The notes: generated by a model not told the origin, from the sequence alone. A stretch of DNA of 64,000 bases from Xiphydria camelus (GCA_963678675.1 OY783192.1:34751250-34815249), one strand, 5' to 3'. Shown: positions 24,668 to 38,679, numbered from the stretch's first letter. Numbers and translations: made by a program.

Positions 24668-24973
24668 TTATGTAGTTGACAAAACTGCTCCTGTAACAAA
24701 ATACCAATGTCTTGAGTTTTCGAAAATGCGACAATGGTCACTTTTAGAACTCACCAACATACTGAATTTTACTACACAAATAAAAATGAAAATAAATGTA
24801 ATCTTACCTGTTTCATTGTCGTTATCATCTGCCCCATCACTACTTGACCCATCACTACTTGAGTCATCGTCAAGTTCAAAATTGTAGCTGTCGTCACTGG
24901 AATATTCTTCATTGTCGCTCGATTCTTCCAAGATTCTTATATTACCCAGTTTTTCTTTATCTTTACGCATCAA
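24668..24973 (-). pseudogene. Acidic open frame inside the transposon, possible transposase remnant
   Basis: A 101-codon minus-strand frame with an acidic Ser/Asp stretch (SSDNEEYSSDDSYNFELDD, residues about 18-36, continuing to about 55). It is followed by a good donor-like GTAAGATT near codon 57 and then a hydrophobic tail that looks intronic. Acidic N-termini of this kind occur in several transposase families, including piggyBac-type, but no catalytic domain follows. Function is unproven. Confidence 0.25.
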
Positions 24974-26324
24974 TTTCCGTGTCTTATATATAATATATTA
25001 TATATGCCAGTATTTCACTTGTAATAGAATGGCTCAATTTTTTAATATGATGTTCTGTAAAGGCAACAGTTAGTATTCCTGAGTGAAATATGCTAAAACA
25101 TCTTCTAAATATATACATAAAAAGATAATTACAGTGCTATTTACTAAAAAAAAGAAAGTCGAGTTTGACAGCCCACTTTTGCAAGAGGAGTCTCTGAGAC
25201 TCCACATCGGTGTTTATGAAACAAAAAAGGTACATCACCGGTTACGGGTTAAAAAAAGCATGCTCTTTTAACGGCTACACTTGCTCGATATGAGCATGCT
25301 ACTTTTAAGCATGCTTTTAAATAAGCATGCTTAAAGCAAGCACTCGGATACACATGCTAGTTCCTCTAACAGGCTGTCCCAGTGCAGTGGAAAAGATGGA
25401 ACACCAAGTGGCTATCCGTACAGAAGTGAAAAAAAATAACTGTATTACTTGCAATTCAATGCATACGAAATCTTCTATTGAAAGAGAAAAAAAAAGGAGG
25501 AATAGGAATATTCATCAAAGTTTCAATTGTTGAGATAGAGTAAAGAACTTCCTGCATTTCACTCTTAAAATAATATACTTTTAAGAAAAAAAACAGTATT
25601 AAAACGAGTTTTGAAAAAAGTATATTTATTTTACAGTTTGAAGATATTAATTTTCATGAAACTCGTACAATCAAATAGGTCGGTTTTGAACGTGTAAAAT
25701 AAAGTGATAAAAACTTTTTATGAGAAAAATGTATATTTTATTACCATGGGGTCCACTGGACCCCGTGTGACCACTACGAATTAATAAATTATTAATAAAT
25801 TGTCTGTCGCATATTCGCCCAAATGCTCTTCGCATTTGGGCCGTAGACCGGTGTGAGGGAGAAATTCGACACTCCTCGGGCCCTTTGAGCCATAAATTAG
25901 ATCCGGGAAAGTTCCTCATTGCCGCGGGGTCGAAGAGCGACCAGTACGTTCGAAAACCCCCGAGCGACCGGAACAGCTCGCAAATAAAGTTAATGCATTG
26001 TTTGTTTTCCCTTACAAATTGGTATAATTTTATTCATCCTAAACCCACCACGCAAGATTAATTTGGCGCGTAGTCCGTCGCGCAAAGACGGAACATTGTT
26101 TATTAGAATAGGTATTGCGGGAAACGACTTATTTCGATCCGTCCGTTAATTAACCTTTTCCGGAAAAGGTGTGCGACGGAACACAGACTCTAGTCTTTAT
26201 GACTGTCGCGTCGTTTGACGGAAAGGATCGGAAGCGTTGAACCCCGTCCGCGACGGTCCCTGCCACATGTGGTCCCTGCCGGGCCCTGTTAAGTGGGCGG
26301 TAAGGCTCGGTGTGGCACGGATCC

Positions 26325-27007
26325 GTGCCATTCATGGGGGGAAAGAAGGGTGAACGGCGCAGACATAGACTATATGTGTAGCACCAGCGGTTCTCCGGAC
26401 GCACCAAGTAGTTGAAAAAGCAATTTTTTAAAACGCAGATATTTCAAAAATTACGCCAATTACAAAAAAATGACCCGAGTGTAATATGTAGGGAATTTAA
26501 CTAACAAAATTATGGAACACAAAGAAGAAACATTAATTCAATATATCGAGAGATATCATTTATTTACTTGACAGTTTTTAAACAATTGCATGAAGAAAAA
26601 AAATATAATTTTATTTAAAAAGTAGAGAACTTCTTAAGCAATTTAAAAAAAGAAGCATTCGAAAATGTTAAATTTTCTATGTTTTACGATTTTTTTTTCC
26701 CCCCAACGTTCGCGCGGCTCTAGAGGGTGAACCGTGGGGAGTGGGGGTAAACTGTGTTAATCTTTTTTATAGAGAATTTTAAGCTCTACAATTTTGGATT
26801 TAAATTTTTTTCGATATCTCGCTTAGTTTTCGAGTTATTCTCGAATAACCCATTTTTATGGTATTTGTTATTGTTTTTCAACCATAACCCGTGGAGGAAA
26901 AACCGCGATACTTCACCCAGAGCTTTATAAGGTCAAATGACAACGTTAAACCAAAACGCAGGCTGGTTCTCAAAAAGTCGTATTTCAGAGCTTCGTTTAC
27001 TGGACTA
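26325..27007 (-). repeat. Right terminal inverted repeat of the 4.8 kb element
   Basis: The mirror copy of 22223-22910. The short open frames seen here on both strands (for example 26891 rightward) are shared with the left copy and carry no domain. Confidence 0.85.
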
Positions 27008-30000
27008 CTAGGTATACGAAGAAGAGAGAAACCGGGACCGCTCAAAACGGAGACCCCTCGCATATTTGCCGGGCCTGACCGTCTCGGAGGTAGAAGGACC
27101 CGAGTCGGCGGCGCTCTTTTCGCTAAACCACGTGTCTCTGTGAGACCCGCGCGTGGGGCGCCTCCAAAGTTGCGAAGTGCTCGTCGGGGGGGGGGGGGGG
27201 TTTAAACCCGGGTTTGACTGCGCGTTCCCGCTGGGAGCTCTCGCGTTACCGCAATGGCCAGGGTAGTTTTTCTTCGGGATAGGGCGAGTCTTCGAAATAT
27301 CGCAAGCGGTTGATCGTTATCCGCAATTCGTCAGGCTTACGGTTCGCGTAATTTCGCAGGCTCGAAATATTCGCACTGATTATAATAGCATAGCTTCGTA
27401 GAACCGCGCGCGGCGGCACATAGGAAATATAAGAAAAAGCATGAAAGAGAGAGAGATAATTTCGCGCGGTTAATCTTGCCAGTCGTCGACAGAAAGGACG
27501 CGACGTCGTCCTTCCTCGGAATCAAACGATTCTGGCCCAAACGCGATCATTTGCATATATCTGCTCGCAACCCGTTCCCGCTCTTTCTCTCTCTCTCTTT
27601 CCGTCTCTGGGCAATTTCCGGTTTTCGGTCGCTCTTACGCACGTGCGCGTGCGTCATAATTTCGACGCGCACGCGTGTTTTCGCGCTCTCCCCGCGCTTC
27701 GAGTCCCGAACGAGTTCCCTTTCATTTTTTTTTTTTGGGCGCATTGCACAGTCGATGGGATATCTTTAGCGCAACGGTAAAAGTTTACTGCCAATCCGCG
27801 ATCGACATATATATCTTTGGCGTCCATTCACACGTCCGTCGTCCGCGCGCGATCCATTCGCAGCGCGTCTTACACAACCGACCTTTAAACCGATTTTTTC
27901 TGAATGGTTCGTCGTGTCGACTCGCGTCGAGGTTTCTTTTATTTTTTTTATCGCGAATTCATCGCCTCGACGGCGAGACGCAATTTAAAATCGATCCCAA
28001 CCGCGGCACAAATGCTCCGTGCCGTCGATAAACGCCGAGGTGCATTTTTGTTTAAAGAGAAGAACGACTGATAGCAGCTGCGCCCTCGGTGCACCGACAA
28101 TGAACGGATCCCGAGTCCCTGGCGAAGCTCTAAACGCGTGCAAGGGGGAGCCTTAAATACTGAATTGTAAATTTGGCAAGGGGTTGTTTCTTAGACGGGA
28201 CCTTAGGTGCACGTCTGGTCCGAAGAGAACGAACGCGTAGTCTCTCCTTCTCCAACCCCTCGTCGCCCTCATCCCCTCTCGCTTCTCGCATTATTTTCGA
28301 CCTCGTCGCGACGCTAGGGGTTGTTCCCTTTTCCCCCTCTCACTTTGCCCTCTCTCTCTTTCTCATACTCTCTCGACTGCAACCAGTGAGACACAAGACC
28401 CGGCCTGATTGCACACATCTGCTCTTTTATAGCGAGGCTAAATAAATTCGAGTCCCCGGTCTCGCCGCCTCGGTTTCGAGTCGCTTCGACAGTTCCTGCG
28501 GGGGGGTTCGCTTCGCTTTGAACAGTATCGAATCGTCGATACGTTTCTTCTTTATCGCGGTCACATTCAGGTAGGCGACTCGAAATTGCAATCGCACGAA
28601 TTCCGATACCGCGATATCTGGTTCGACTGTACGACTGTTTCTGAATGTCGCGTTATTCGTGAATGTCTCATCGCACCAACGTTCTTATATCAAACCGAAC
28701 GCATGATGACGTCTCGATAATTGAAATTATATATTACTGTCGGGATATGGGAGAGCAGATGGACTAACAACGTAGTCGCTTTTTTAAGAAAACTTTAATA
28801 TTTTATTCTTTTAAGAAAGATCGCACGAGAAAAGACGTCTGCATTTGAGCGTACTGAGGGCCAGTTTTGTGATGGCGAAATTATTTCTTCTCCGCGAAAA
28901 CCGCGTTACAAAATACAATACAGAAACAGAGATGAAAATGACTCCCGTGACCTCTTCTCTCCTTTCATCGTATCCCTTCCCACCGAAAAGAGAACCCCTC
29001 CCCCGCCAAATTCCTCGCCGCGGAGCGAAACGTCAACGGCACCGCAGACTTCCCCCGCGAGAGGAAACCCGAAACCGTGCGAAGCACCTCGTCGCGTCTC
29101 ACGTGTATAATTCGCCCCCCCCCCCCCCTCCTCCCTCCCTTTCCGGAGGGGTGAGAGCGCCTCGCGCGTCGCCAAAGAACCGCGACGAGCGGAAGGAGCC
29201 GGGGGCGGGAGAATAACGGGGGTGAACTGGCGAAATATCCAATTAAACCTCCCCCCGCCGTTCGAGCGGGAACACGTGGGCGCGTCGCGTACCTACGGGC
29301 GATCGCGATGGACACACGTCGCGACTTATTACGGGGATTCCCACGGTGCGCCCGGAATTAAAGATTCACACGGAAAAATGCCATCGCGCACTTGTCATGG
29401 GAACGAGCACGAGATGGAGAGGCACCTAGAGGCACCCTCCGCGCGCGAGGCGCCCGATGAGAGGGTAGGAGAGGAAGAGAAGGGACAAGGGAAATGAGAG
29501 AGGTGACTCGAGTTGACGAGAGGTGCGCGCTCGGCGGCACGGGGGATGGAACGTGTGGTACGGGGGTTTCCCGCCCGTTTTTTTTCTCTCCTTTCCAAGC
29601 AGGGGTGTGGAGGTACACCCGTGGGTATATTCCGTATAGGCGCACTCGCACGTAGCTTCCTATATTGTTATACGCGCGCAACGCCGCCGTGAGCCTTTCT
29701 GGGGGGAGAAGTTAGTGCAAGGGCATCGGGGCAGGTGGTGACCAGATGTCTCGCTTTTAAGGGTCTGTACGCCCGTGCCTTCTCGTGCGTGCGAGTTCGG
29801 ACGGGCTTCTCTCCCTCCCTCTCTCTCTCACTCTCGATGCGATTCCGGGGGGTACCGTTGTTACTAGTTTCATCCTTCGGTCAGTTACCTGACCGATCAA
29901 AGATACCGTAACCTATTATTTGTTCGGTTTACTTACTCGAGCGGAGGCTTCGGCTTGGTTGGGACAGCTTGGGGGATGACGTTCGCGCGTGGGTATTGGT

Positions 30001-31369
30001 TGATCCTCGTCGAACGTGTATTTGCTGTAAGGGATGCGAAGCTCTCATAAACTCACGTTTTCGTGTCAATCGATTAAAATTGTTTGGTTTCCTAAATGTG
30101 ATATTCATTTTCTCAGCGCAGTTTTCAAACACACATCGCGATATCGTGCGAAAATCGGGTCGATCTGGCTGATCGGGGGTGAGAAATCGGACACCTGGTC
30201 GTTTTAATTAGTAATTCAATTTAAATTAGAGATGATCGCGCGCAAATGATCTCTCCAAACGATTTCTGCTGTCGAGGTAAGCAGGCTGAACACTCGTTCG
30301 CCGTATTTACATATGTGCTCGGTATGTACCTAGTCACAGGTACCGGTACATGGATTACGTGCACACGAATGCACAAATGTGGCGCATACGTGCATCGAAC
30401 TCGAGCGTAACTGCCTGCAATCGTCGCGAAGCAGTTCTTAATGGAATTATACATACATATATGCGACTGCACTGACCAGTCGGAGAACCGCCCACGCATT
30501 TGCTCGTTCTCTCTTTTTCTTTCTCTGTATGTATAAATAGCTTCGTGAATCGGCGATCGGTGCATTCCAACTGCACGTATACATATATTTATCTATGATT
30601 TTTAAGCACAATACGTCAATGGAGTTCAAGGAATCCTATAACGTACGTGCATATCTATAGGTAGGTTATGGATATAAGCGGATGACGTTTAAGTTTGATG
30701 CGAAGAGAAAGAGAGAACGCGTGGGCGGATCTCCGAGCAGTCGACGTATTATGACGAGTAGGTCGTCTGACAAAAAGTTCGGGAAAACACCTCGCACCGT
30801 TCGGATGAATCATTGCACGTCTTTTTTTTTCTCTCTCTCTCTCTCTCTCGTCTTCTCCGTGAATGAAAAGATTTTTCATTCATGAACGGAGAGAGGAGCG
30901 CCGGGAGAGCGGAGCGGAGGTAAAAGTACATACTTTGCTTGCCACGGTGTATCGCGCTCGCCGGTCGAGGCGCCCCCGTGACAGAGGGGGGATCCCGTGA
31001 ATGAAATAAAAAAGACGGGGCCCGCATGCGCGAACGGTTATTATTTCCCTCCGGAGGAAGCTGGGAATTCGAGGCGAATTCGGGAAGGAGGAGGCGGTGG
31101 CCGCGGGGAACGGGAGGGCTGTTACCTCCTTGCGATACCTACGCCTAAACGCGTCGTTCTTGGAAGGCACCCCGATGCCCTCGGCAAGGTCCCGATGTGC
31201 CAATTATTCGCACCATCTCGCGCGATAACCGGTCGAAGGATTTACGGGGGAAAGGCGGGAGGGTAAATAGCGTGAAATGATTTTAGTAGATAGAATTCAT
31301 CAACTTCACACCCTCTTATATTTTGTCAAAAATCGAAATCTCTGGAATTCGGACTCTCGATCATCCTAT

Positions 31370-31705
31370 CCGGTGTATTTTTTTATACCGATTCCGAAAA
31401 TCACTGATATATTAAGGAAATCGCAAAGCAACGCCGAGATTTCGATGATTTTTTATTGAAAAATAATTTTCTTCGACACAAAATAGCTGATATCTCATAT
31501 TTCCTTTGAGATATCGACCCAATAACTATGATTTTTGTAATCAGCGCGAAGAAATACACAAGATAGGCTTGTCCAGCGATTTCACGTTAAAAAAAAAATT
31601 ATTTCCCTCCATGAAATCGACGATATCTCGGTCTTCCTTTGAGATTTCTTCAATATGTCCATGATTTTCGGAATCAGCGCGAAAAAATACATCGAATGGG
31701 GCGGT
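31370..31705. repeat. Diverged tandem repeat, units of about 130 bp
   Basis: Stretches such as GATATCTCATATTTCCTTTGAGATATC (31489-31515) and GATATCTCGGTCTTCCTTTGAGATTTC (31621-31647) recur about 130 bp apart. Both are followed by ATGATTTT and AATCAGCGCGAA. A third, weaker copy precedes them. It looks like a decayed satellite or part of an old element. Confidence 0.5.
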
Positions 31706-34700
31706 CGGGAGTTCGATTCTAGAAATTTCGATTTTTGCGAAAATGTCGAGGGCGAAATATACGAGGGTCGATTCGAAGTAAGAAAAAAATGAGGCCCGGA
31801 AAACGCATCTCTGCCCCCCCGACTCGCTGGAATGTAACGGGAACGATAACTCGGTACGTTATACGTTCAAAATAGGTACATAACGAGTTTGTCACGCGAC
31901 GTTGGACGTAACAGGCGATGAGCTTACACGGTTTGATAAACCCGTTGCGGCAGAGCGCAATTAAGAACGGTACGCGTTTCGTTACGCGCCGCCGATCGCT
32001 CGTGCCAGGCGTACTTCGTTTTACTTTCCATCTCTACCCGATTCGTTTCGCGAGTCGAAGGTCCCGGACAATTTCTGCCGTCTCTTCTCGTATTTATTCA
32101 ATTTCCATCAATCTTCCCCCTCATTGTGTTACGAAACCCACTTGGCAAACGTTTTAATTGAATCGCGCGTGCAAAGATCGCGACAGTCGATCATCGAGGG
32201 GGAAGGGGAAAAGACTTCTTGCGATTATAAACCAACGGGGGAGTGCAAACACTTCCTTCCTCCCCTCCGAAAGAATCCGGATCGTTTCATAAATATAGCC
32301 CCGAGCCTCGCTGGAATTTTAAATAAACGAACAAGAAGCTCGACGATTTTTTTTCTTTTTTGGCTGACTCGTTGAGGAGGAGGAGGAGGAGGAGAAGGAG
32401 GGAGGCGTGAGAGTGACAGCTGACGCAGGGAAGAACGCGCGAAGCCAGTCGCCCCAGGCGTTCCGACACTCACACCTGGTACCCAAGTGCAACCATAACT
32501 GATACGGGTTTTCCTCGTGCGATAAGTCTCTTATTCTTTCCTATTCTCCCCCACTTCCACCAAGAGGTGCCACTATTAATCGCCCCGAGCATCATTTTTT
32601 GGAGGGAGAAAATTTTCCTCCTCATCGATTTTATTCCAATATCGTCCAATCACCGTAAATCAAATGTTATAAGAGCAAATCAACGTTCGAGGCAATTATA
32701 TTTTTACGACGAATGTTTGCAACGATTATAAATGCATTTTGCGTTGGAAAGCCTCCTTTTACCGCAATTCGTAAAACCGAAGCGCGTCTCGACCGATGCC
32801 GATTGTCGAGGGTTGAAAAATCGAGCGGAAAGGGGGAGTCCCCCATTTCCCTACACGTCGGGGATCTTGCGTGCGCGACTTGAACTTTAAGGAACCGAGA
32901 CACCCCGTACACAGCCCCTCTCGTTGCGCTCTCCCCTATCTAAATTTATTGTTGCGTGACAGACAGACGGAAGGAAGGAAAGACGGGGCCGGACGACGGC
33001 GGAGGGCCGCGTGTACGCGGCGCAACTGACTGCGAAAAGGGGAGGGAAGGAAGGAGAGCGATCGCGCGCGGAGAGGGGTTTTCGGAACGCAGATGTCTCG
33101 AAGTACGATGCACTCTCGCTCTGGGGTGGCTATGCGGCGATCGATACGCGGGGAATCGCTCGTGTCGAAATTCGTGATTGAATTTGTAGGTATATTATAG
33201 AATACCGAGTGTTTCGATCTGCACAGATTACTCAAAGTAATTCGGAAATAAGTCTTGCTAAATTCGAAGTTTAAATTTCCTCGTTTAAATCCCGCAAAAC
33301 TCTAAATAAACCACTGTTCGTGATGCCGTCTACTTTGAAAAAGCGCAAGAAAAAATTATTTCATTCACTTCAACACGGTCCTTGACCGGCAGCTATTCGC
33401 GAAAGACAGATCCTTGATCGTAAGATTGGAATTGACATTCGCAGGACCATTCCGCGGTATGGTAATCTTCCATCGTGTGATTCTCACGCATTCACTTTTT
33501 TTTTTTTTCAATTGGCCGACCGCATCATTAACTACCATCTCGCATCGGAGCGCGAAGATTCGAGCTCCACCTGCGGATATCCTCTCTCGATCGGTGTACA
33601 GTAGGATTCGCACCGTTGCGACGCACTTCCAATCCAGTCGGCCAACGAGAATCGATCGACGAATCTAAAAAGGAGAACCGACGGATCTGCGTAATTCGCC
33701 CGGCCGAACCCGTACAACCGCGTCCCATCCCCCGAAAACGGCTCCGCGAGACTTTCGACAAACGAGAAAAAGGGCGGGAAGGCGAACCTCCATAAACCAC
33801 GATGGAGTAAAATGGAAAGAATTTTCCCCGGGTCTCTTTAAAGGGCTCAGGTACGAAGTGCCACGTCGAGTTCTCCCCCTGCGAATCCCGAAAAGTGGGT
33901 GACTAATCGACGCGAAGAAGAAGGGCGGGGGGAGGATCAAATCGCTCGCGTGCGACTGTGCGCGTTAAAGGCGGCTACGACAAAGCAAGAGAGAGAGAGA
34001 GAGAGAGAGAAAAGGAGAAGGAACATCTTTCAAAAATAAACTACTACTGCAGTTTGACAACCACTGCCCTAGAGACAGCTGTCAGAGGCACCTGCTCTAA
34101 CTAAGAGCTCGTTGCAGTATCTACCGGTTGTCTCCTAGGCACTCGACGAGTTTCATTAAAGGCCATTTTCAATCAGCATGACGCGTCTTCTTTTCCCGTT
34201 TCTTCGTCCTCGTTCCATTTCGGTTTCTCGATCGTTAACACGGGAAGGAAGCGAGGATCGACCTCTGGTACCCGCCGTAGCGAGGGAGACCACCCTCGCT
34301 CGAGTGATGAGACGGTCTCCGAGACTTCCTCTTCCTCCTTTTTATTTCCCTCGCTGAGAAAAAAAAAGGTACCCATGCTCTATTTCCCCGATCATAAAAA
34401 TCGAAGGCGAGACAAATTCGAGAATTCGCTGACTCGGATCGCGCTTCGAGCGTTTCATTTACCGATACGAAGTTGTTATATTCTTCACTTGACGCCTGCA
34501 TATACATATCTTTAAACCGGATAGGTTCGTTGGAAACGCCATTTTTTTTCTCTCCCAGGAATAATGGTCCGCGTTTCGAGGTATCGGAATGTCGCCGCGG
34601 ACACGTTCTTCCTTAAAAGGAGCGACCGCGTATTACCTTTGTCGGGGTTATTAATAACTCTATTATCCTCCCTTAACCGCACGCGTCCTCTGCCACCCGA

Positions 34701-34786
34701 CCAGCGAAGATTTAATCACCGAACGCATCATTTCGAAGGTTCTCCTCCCTTTCTCTCTTTATCTTTTTCCTATTTTGATCAGCTCG

Positions 34787-34820
<34 letters not shown>

Positions 34821-37284
34821 CTTTCCACCACCTCGTCATCGAATAATTCCAAGAGCGGCTCTCCGCGGATCTGCACGACTCCCGCCTCGCCCTCCTCTCC
34901 GTCCCGCCGTCGCATGACGACTCCGGCGGCTCTCGAAAGAGCCTCGCGATACCCGACTGCGCGCTCTTCCCACCGCGCGCCGGTCGCCCGCTCGCGTGTC
35001 ATTGAGCCGTATTCCGAGGACACCCGGTACGTGGGACTTTTTGCGAATTAACCCGAACATACCGTGTAGCTCTAACGGTCGCGAATTCCTTAGCGAGGCA
35101 TAAACAACCGGCAGTTATACAATCAAGATTTAAATCAGCCATAGACCGCCGCGGCCGGTGGCCGATAGGGCGGCGGGGGAGGAGAAGGAAGGCGGAGGAG
35201 GTGGCGGCGTCAGTCGCCGCGATGGTGGGAGGGAGGCAGTGCGGGGAAAAAGGGATAAAAAAATAAATAACGAAGTCGAACAGGTCCCAGCCGCCGGGAC
35301 CGTGACATGAATGGCTCTCCCTCTCTCCCGTTTCTCCCTCCTCTTCCTCCTCCTTCTCCCACCTTCATCGGCACTCTCACTGAACGGGGAGCCGTCGCGC
35401 GGGCCATTTCGCGAGCACTCGAACAGATAAGGTTGGATTTTACCCAGCGAGAAATACATACTCCGCTCATTAATCGCGCTGGCCTTCCGCGTCCCCCTCC
35501 CTCGGGCGCCCGCAACCCCCTCCCCGTTCACGATCCCCGTCAACGTCCTCTTCTCAGCCTGGTATGCAGAATTATTTTTTGTGGATCGTGGGAGCGTTGG
35601 AGAAATCCTCCGCCACGTGTCTCAGGATTTAAACTCAAGGATGGATTTGACCGTTGGTTCTTTAAGGCAGCGCGCGCGCGCGGAGATCGGGCAGATTCCT
35701 TTTACGTAATCGCGAAACCGCCGCGCGCCGTTTGACCCTGCTCGAAAGCGAGCGTTTGTTTGACGATCGCCGCGCGCGCGCGCGCGCGCTCGGTCGCGTG
35801 TCGCGCGTACGGATGTGATGGCGACTTGGAATTGAAGTTTCACTTCTCCTTTTCTCGGAACGTTCTCGATTTTTATTCGCCCGCGCGCGTGACAGCGGAA
35901 GATTTTTGGGACGCGTGCGACGGGAGCGTCCGCCGGGAGATCGAGGAGGTTGGCGCGGTTGATCGAGTCTAGACGTCGCGAGGAATGCTGTACGAAAAAC
36001 TCTGAAATCGCGCGGAGTCGGATATTTTGACGGGGAATGCGGTAGAAAAAAAAAACTCGAAATCTTCGACGGATATTGAACTTTTTAAATTCAATAAAGC
36101 GCAAAAAATATTTCATATTTCAAATGTAATGCGGACGGGCGTTAAATAAAAAGCAAAAGTCCGGCGGATTTGCATAGTGGGAGGGGCCGCTCGGCGTTTT
36201 TTTTTTTTTTTGATTATATCGATGAATGTAAGCATTTTGTTTTACGTTCCTTTCAACGTTTTTAATTAACTTCTCTCCTAAATCCAGTTATCGCTTGTAT
36301 TTTTTGCAGCAGCATGAATAATCGACGCGAACTCGGTTTGGCTGAGAAATGTTGATTGAAGAAAAAGTGATGTTCTCACAGAAATATTCTTAATTAAGTG
36401 CTCGGGGATTCCTGACTCTAAACTGTGGGCGTGTATCTCGCATCCCCCGTTACCAACGAGGATCAGGATTCGAATAAATATTAAACCGACGTCCATACGT
36501 CGGGAGACGGTTCTGTTGAGGCAGAGGTTTTTCCTTTTTCATCGAAACGGGCAATAAAAAATCGAAAAATCCATAAATACCAAAAAAAAATGATGATTTT
36601 CTTTCTCTCTCCTCTTCTCTTTCGACCCCATTTGCGAAAAATACTCCTCTCTCGAACTCGTCTCCCCGAACGAAGCATATTCGCCACAGAGTCACCCCCG
36701 AACGCACGACGGCGCCGTCCCACGACTCCTCGCAACCCCCGGAACAGCGGGCAGGGTTCGAATAAATGTTAGATCGATATACCGCGTACCGCGCGGAGCT
36801 TCCGACGGCGTTGCTGACGTATATTACCCCCGTGTGGCCCCCAGGGACAGCTGCGTACACCGTCGTACCGCTGCACCCCCCGGGCTTATGTGTCATGGCA
36901 CTCATGCCACTTTGGGGGAGGCCATAACAATATCTGTAGGACATCACGAGTGCACATGCCGTAAGCATATGCCGTGCACAGATGGCGCGGACCTTATCAT
37001 TCTCCCCCACCTCGTCCTGCGCGTCCCCCTTCTCAAAAAAAAAAAGAATCGCGTCTTTGTTCGAAATCTGGACAGGGCGCGCGGGGTGGCCGCGCACGCC
37101 CCTCGCGAACGCGCTTCGCGGTCGGCGAATTCTTTCCGATTTTGCGTTTCTCACGCTGCGACGGTTTCCGGGTCATTTGGTCTTCCGACGCGATTGGGAA
37201 TTGGAGTAATGGATGGGAATTCGAGCGTATCGGGTCTTCGTGTAAAAAGTAATCATCGTAGTCACGGCTAGAAGTTATCTTTTA

Positions 37285-37535
37285 CACGGAAAAATTGACT
37301 TTGTTGAGAGCTTTTTGCTATCGTGACAAAAATATTATCAGTGGCAGCAAGGGATAATATGTCTATATAATGATGGTAAAAATATTTACCGGGATAGCAA
37401 ATATTTTTACCGAAAAAACTTCATTGCGATTGGTTATATTTACTATTATCTCTTGCGACATATCTTTTGCCGCCACAAATAATATTTTTGTCACGGAAGC
37501 AAACAATTTTCAGCAAAATCATTTTTTTTTCCGTG
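37285..37535. mobile_element. Palindromic MITE with CACGGAAAAA ends and TA flanks
   Basis: CACGGAAAAA at 37285 and TTTTTCCGTG ending at 37535 are flanked by TA on both sides. The arms stay similar inward: GTGACAAAAATATTAT on the left and ATAATATTTTTGTCAC on the right. Length is about 250 bp with no coding capacity. The TA duplication and ends suit a Tc1/mariner-type miniature element. Confidence 0.7.
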
Positions 37536-37587
37536 TAGATGACTCTTTTGGGCCGTCTAAAAAGCGACTTCGGGACACCGCAAAGTG

Positions 37588-37644
37588 CCAGAATCCGGGC
37601 ACTCTCATTGTCCTTCATTTCAAATTCATTTTTCTCCGTGTACG
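37588..37644 (+). repeat. Dispersed repeat, copy 1
   Basis: Contains AGTGCCAGAATCCGGGCACT, then TCCTTCATTTCA and TTTTTCTCCGTG. A related copy lies at 38680-38748 in the same orientation. It ends in the same TTTTTCTCCGTGTA signature as the neighbouring MITE, so both may come from one element family. Confidence 0.55.
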
Positions 37645-38679
37645 TATCTCGCCCCTCACTTGTAAAATAAAAAAACAATGAAATATCAACCCCTCGTCCC
37701 GAAATCGGAACGTATAGAGGCGTCACGTTGCCTCGCAGACGCTTTCAGTTGGCGGATATACGCGCCGGTTTCGATTTCGCAGAACGCCCCGCGGGCACCG
37801 CCGCCGCCGTCGCCACCGCGGCGAACGCTTTCTCGGTCGGGTTTTGTTCAGCCTCCTTCGCGCGCGTCGGTTCGAACGGGACGATAATTAAATTCCCAGC
37901 CGGGAGATACGGTCGTTAATATCAGTACCGGGGAGGAAAAGGGCGGCGCATCTGTGTCCAGGTAGGGTGTACGTGCGCGTGTGCAATTCTCTCTTTCTGT
38001 GCGCGGGAGAGGAAAATCGATAATCATCTCGCTATGACACCTGGCGAAAGGGAAATATACGAACAGTGGGGAACGAGGCGAGGCGAGATCCTGATGTAGA
38101 GAGGCGCGTGTGGCGGAGCCTCATTCGCGCGTCGATCGCCGAGGGGATCGCATCGATGGCTCGAGGTTATTCTCCAAATCTGAATGAGCCAAAATTACCG
38201 ACACAATCGGCGAATAATAGCTGACGGTCAGCTGAAAAATTGCAGCGGTACGATTTCATCTAATTATCAGCTGCTGTTTTCTAATTGTTAGTTATTTTGT
38301 CACGCGACCTTAAAGACCTTCCAACGATAGCTTCAGTCATTCTTTTCGGGCAATATCACTTTTTTTGAAGAACCATCAAAATGACACGAATGCACATCTG
38401 GAAAAGAGTTAATTCGTCCTCGATAAACGCACATTTAGATACGGCTATAAGCGGAGATATCTTCCTGCGGTTAACTTTAGAACGGTACACACATGGGTCA
38501 CAGGTATCCCAGCCGACGAAAAGCGCTATAACTGTTGTCTGTAATTTTATTTTTGCTCTCAAAAAATGTGAAATCGAAACGCCAGGTAGTAAGCTATACG
38601 TAGGAAGTGGCGGAAGAGGCAATTATTAATCAGTTAACAAACTACGTGATGTAGAAGAAGAGTGCCAGAATCACGATCA

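Larger units (their letters stand above)
22223..27007. mobile_element. 4.8 kb DNA transposon with ~0.68 kb terminal inverted repeats
   Basis: The ends are mirror images: TAGTCCAGTAAACGAAGC at 22223 and its reverse complement ending at 27007. The match continues inward for about 680 bp (22223-22910 against 27007-26325) with only scattered differences, so the copy is young. CTA flanks both sides (22220-22222 and 27008-27010), a likely target-site duplication; TA alone is also possible. The interior is AT-rich with no intact transposase that I can recognise. Only short frames remain, one with an acidic DDDSSSDGSSSDG stretch on the minus strand (24973-24668). It is probably a non-autonomous or foldback element. 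The superfamily is undetermined; a 3-bp duplication would fit PIF/Harbinger-like elements but is not proof. Confidence 0.85.

Noticed and set aside
36450..37154. 234-codon minus-strand open frame in Myb intron 1
   Set aside because: A mid-part looks non-repetitive, but no domain, signal peptide or splice-supported extension was seen. It is probably chance or an old repeat.
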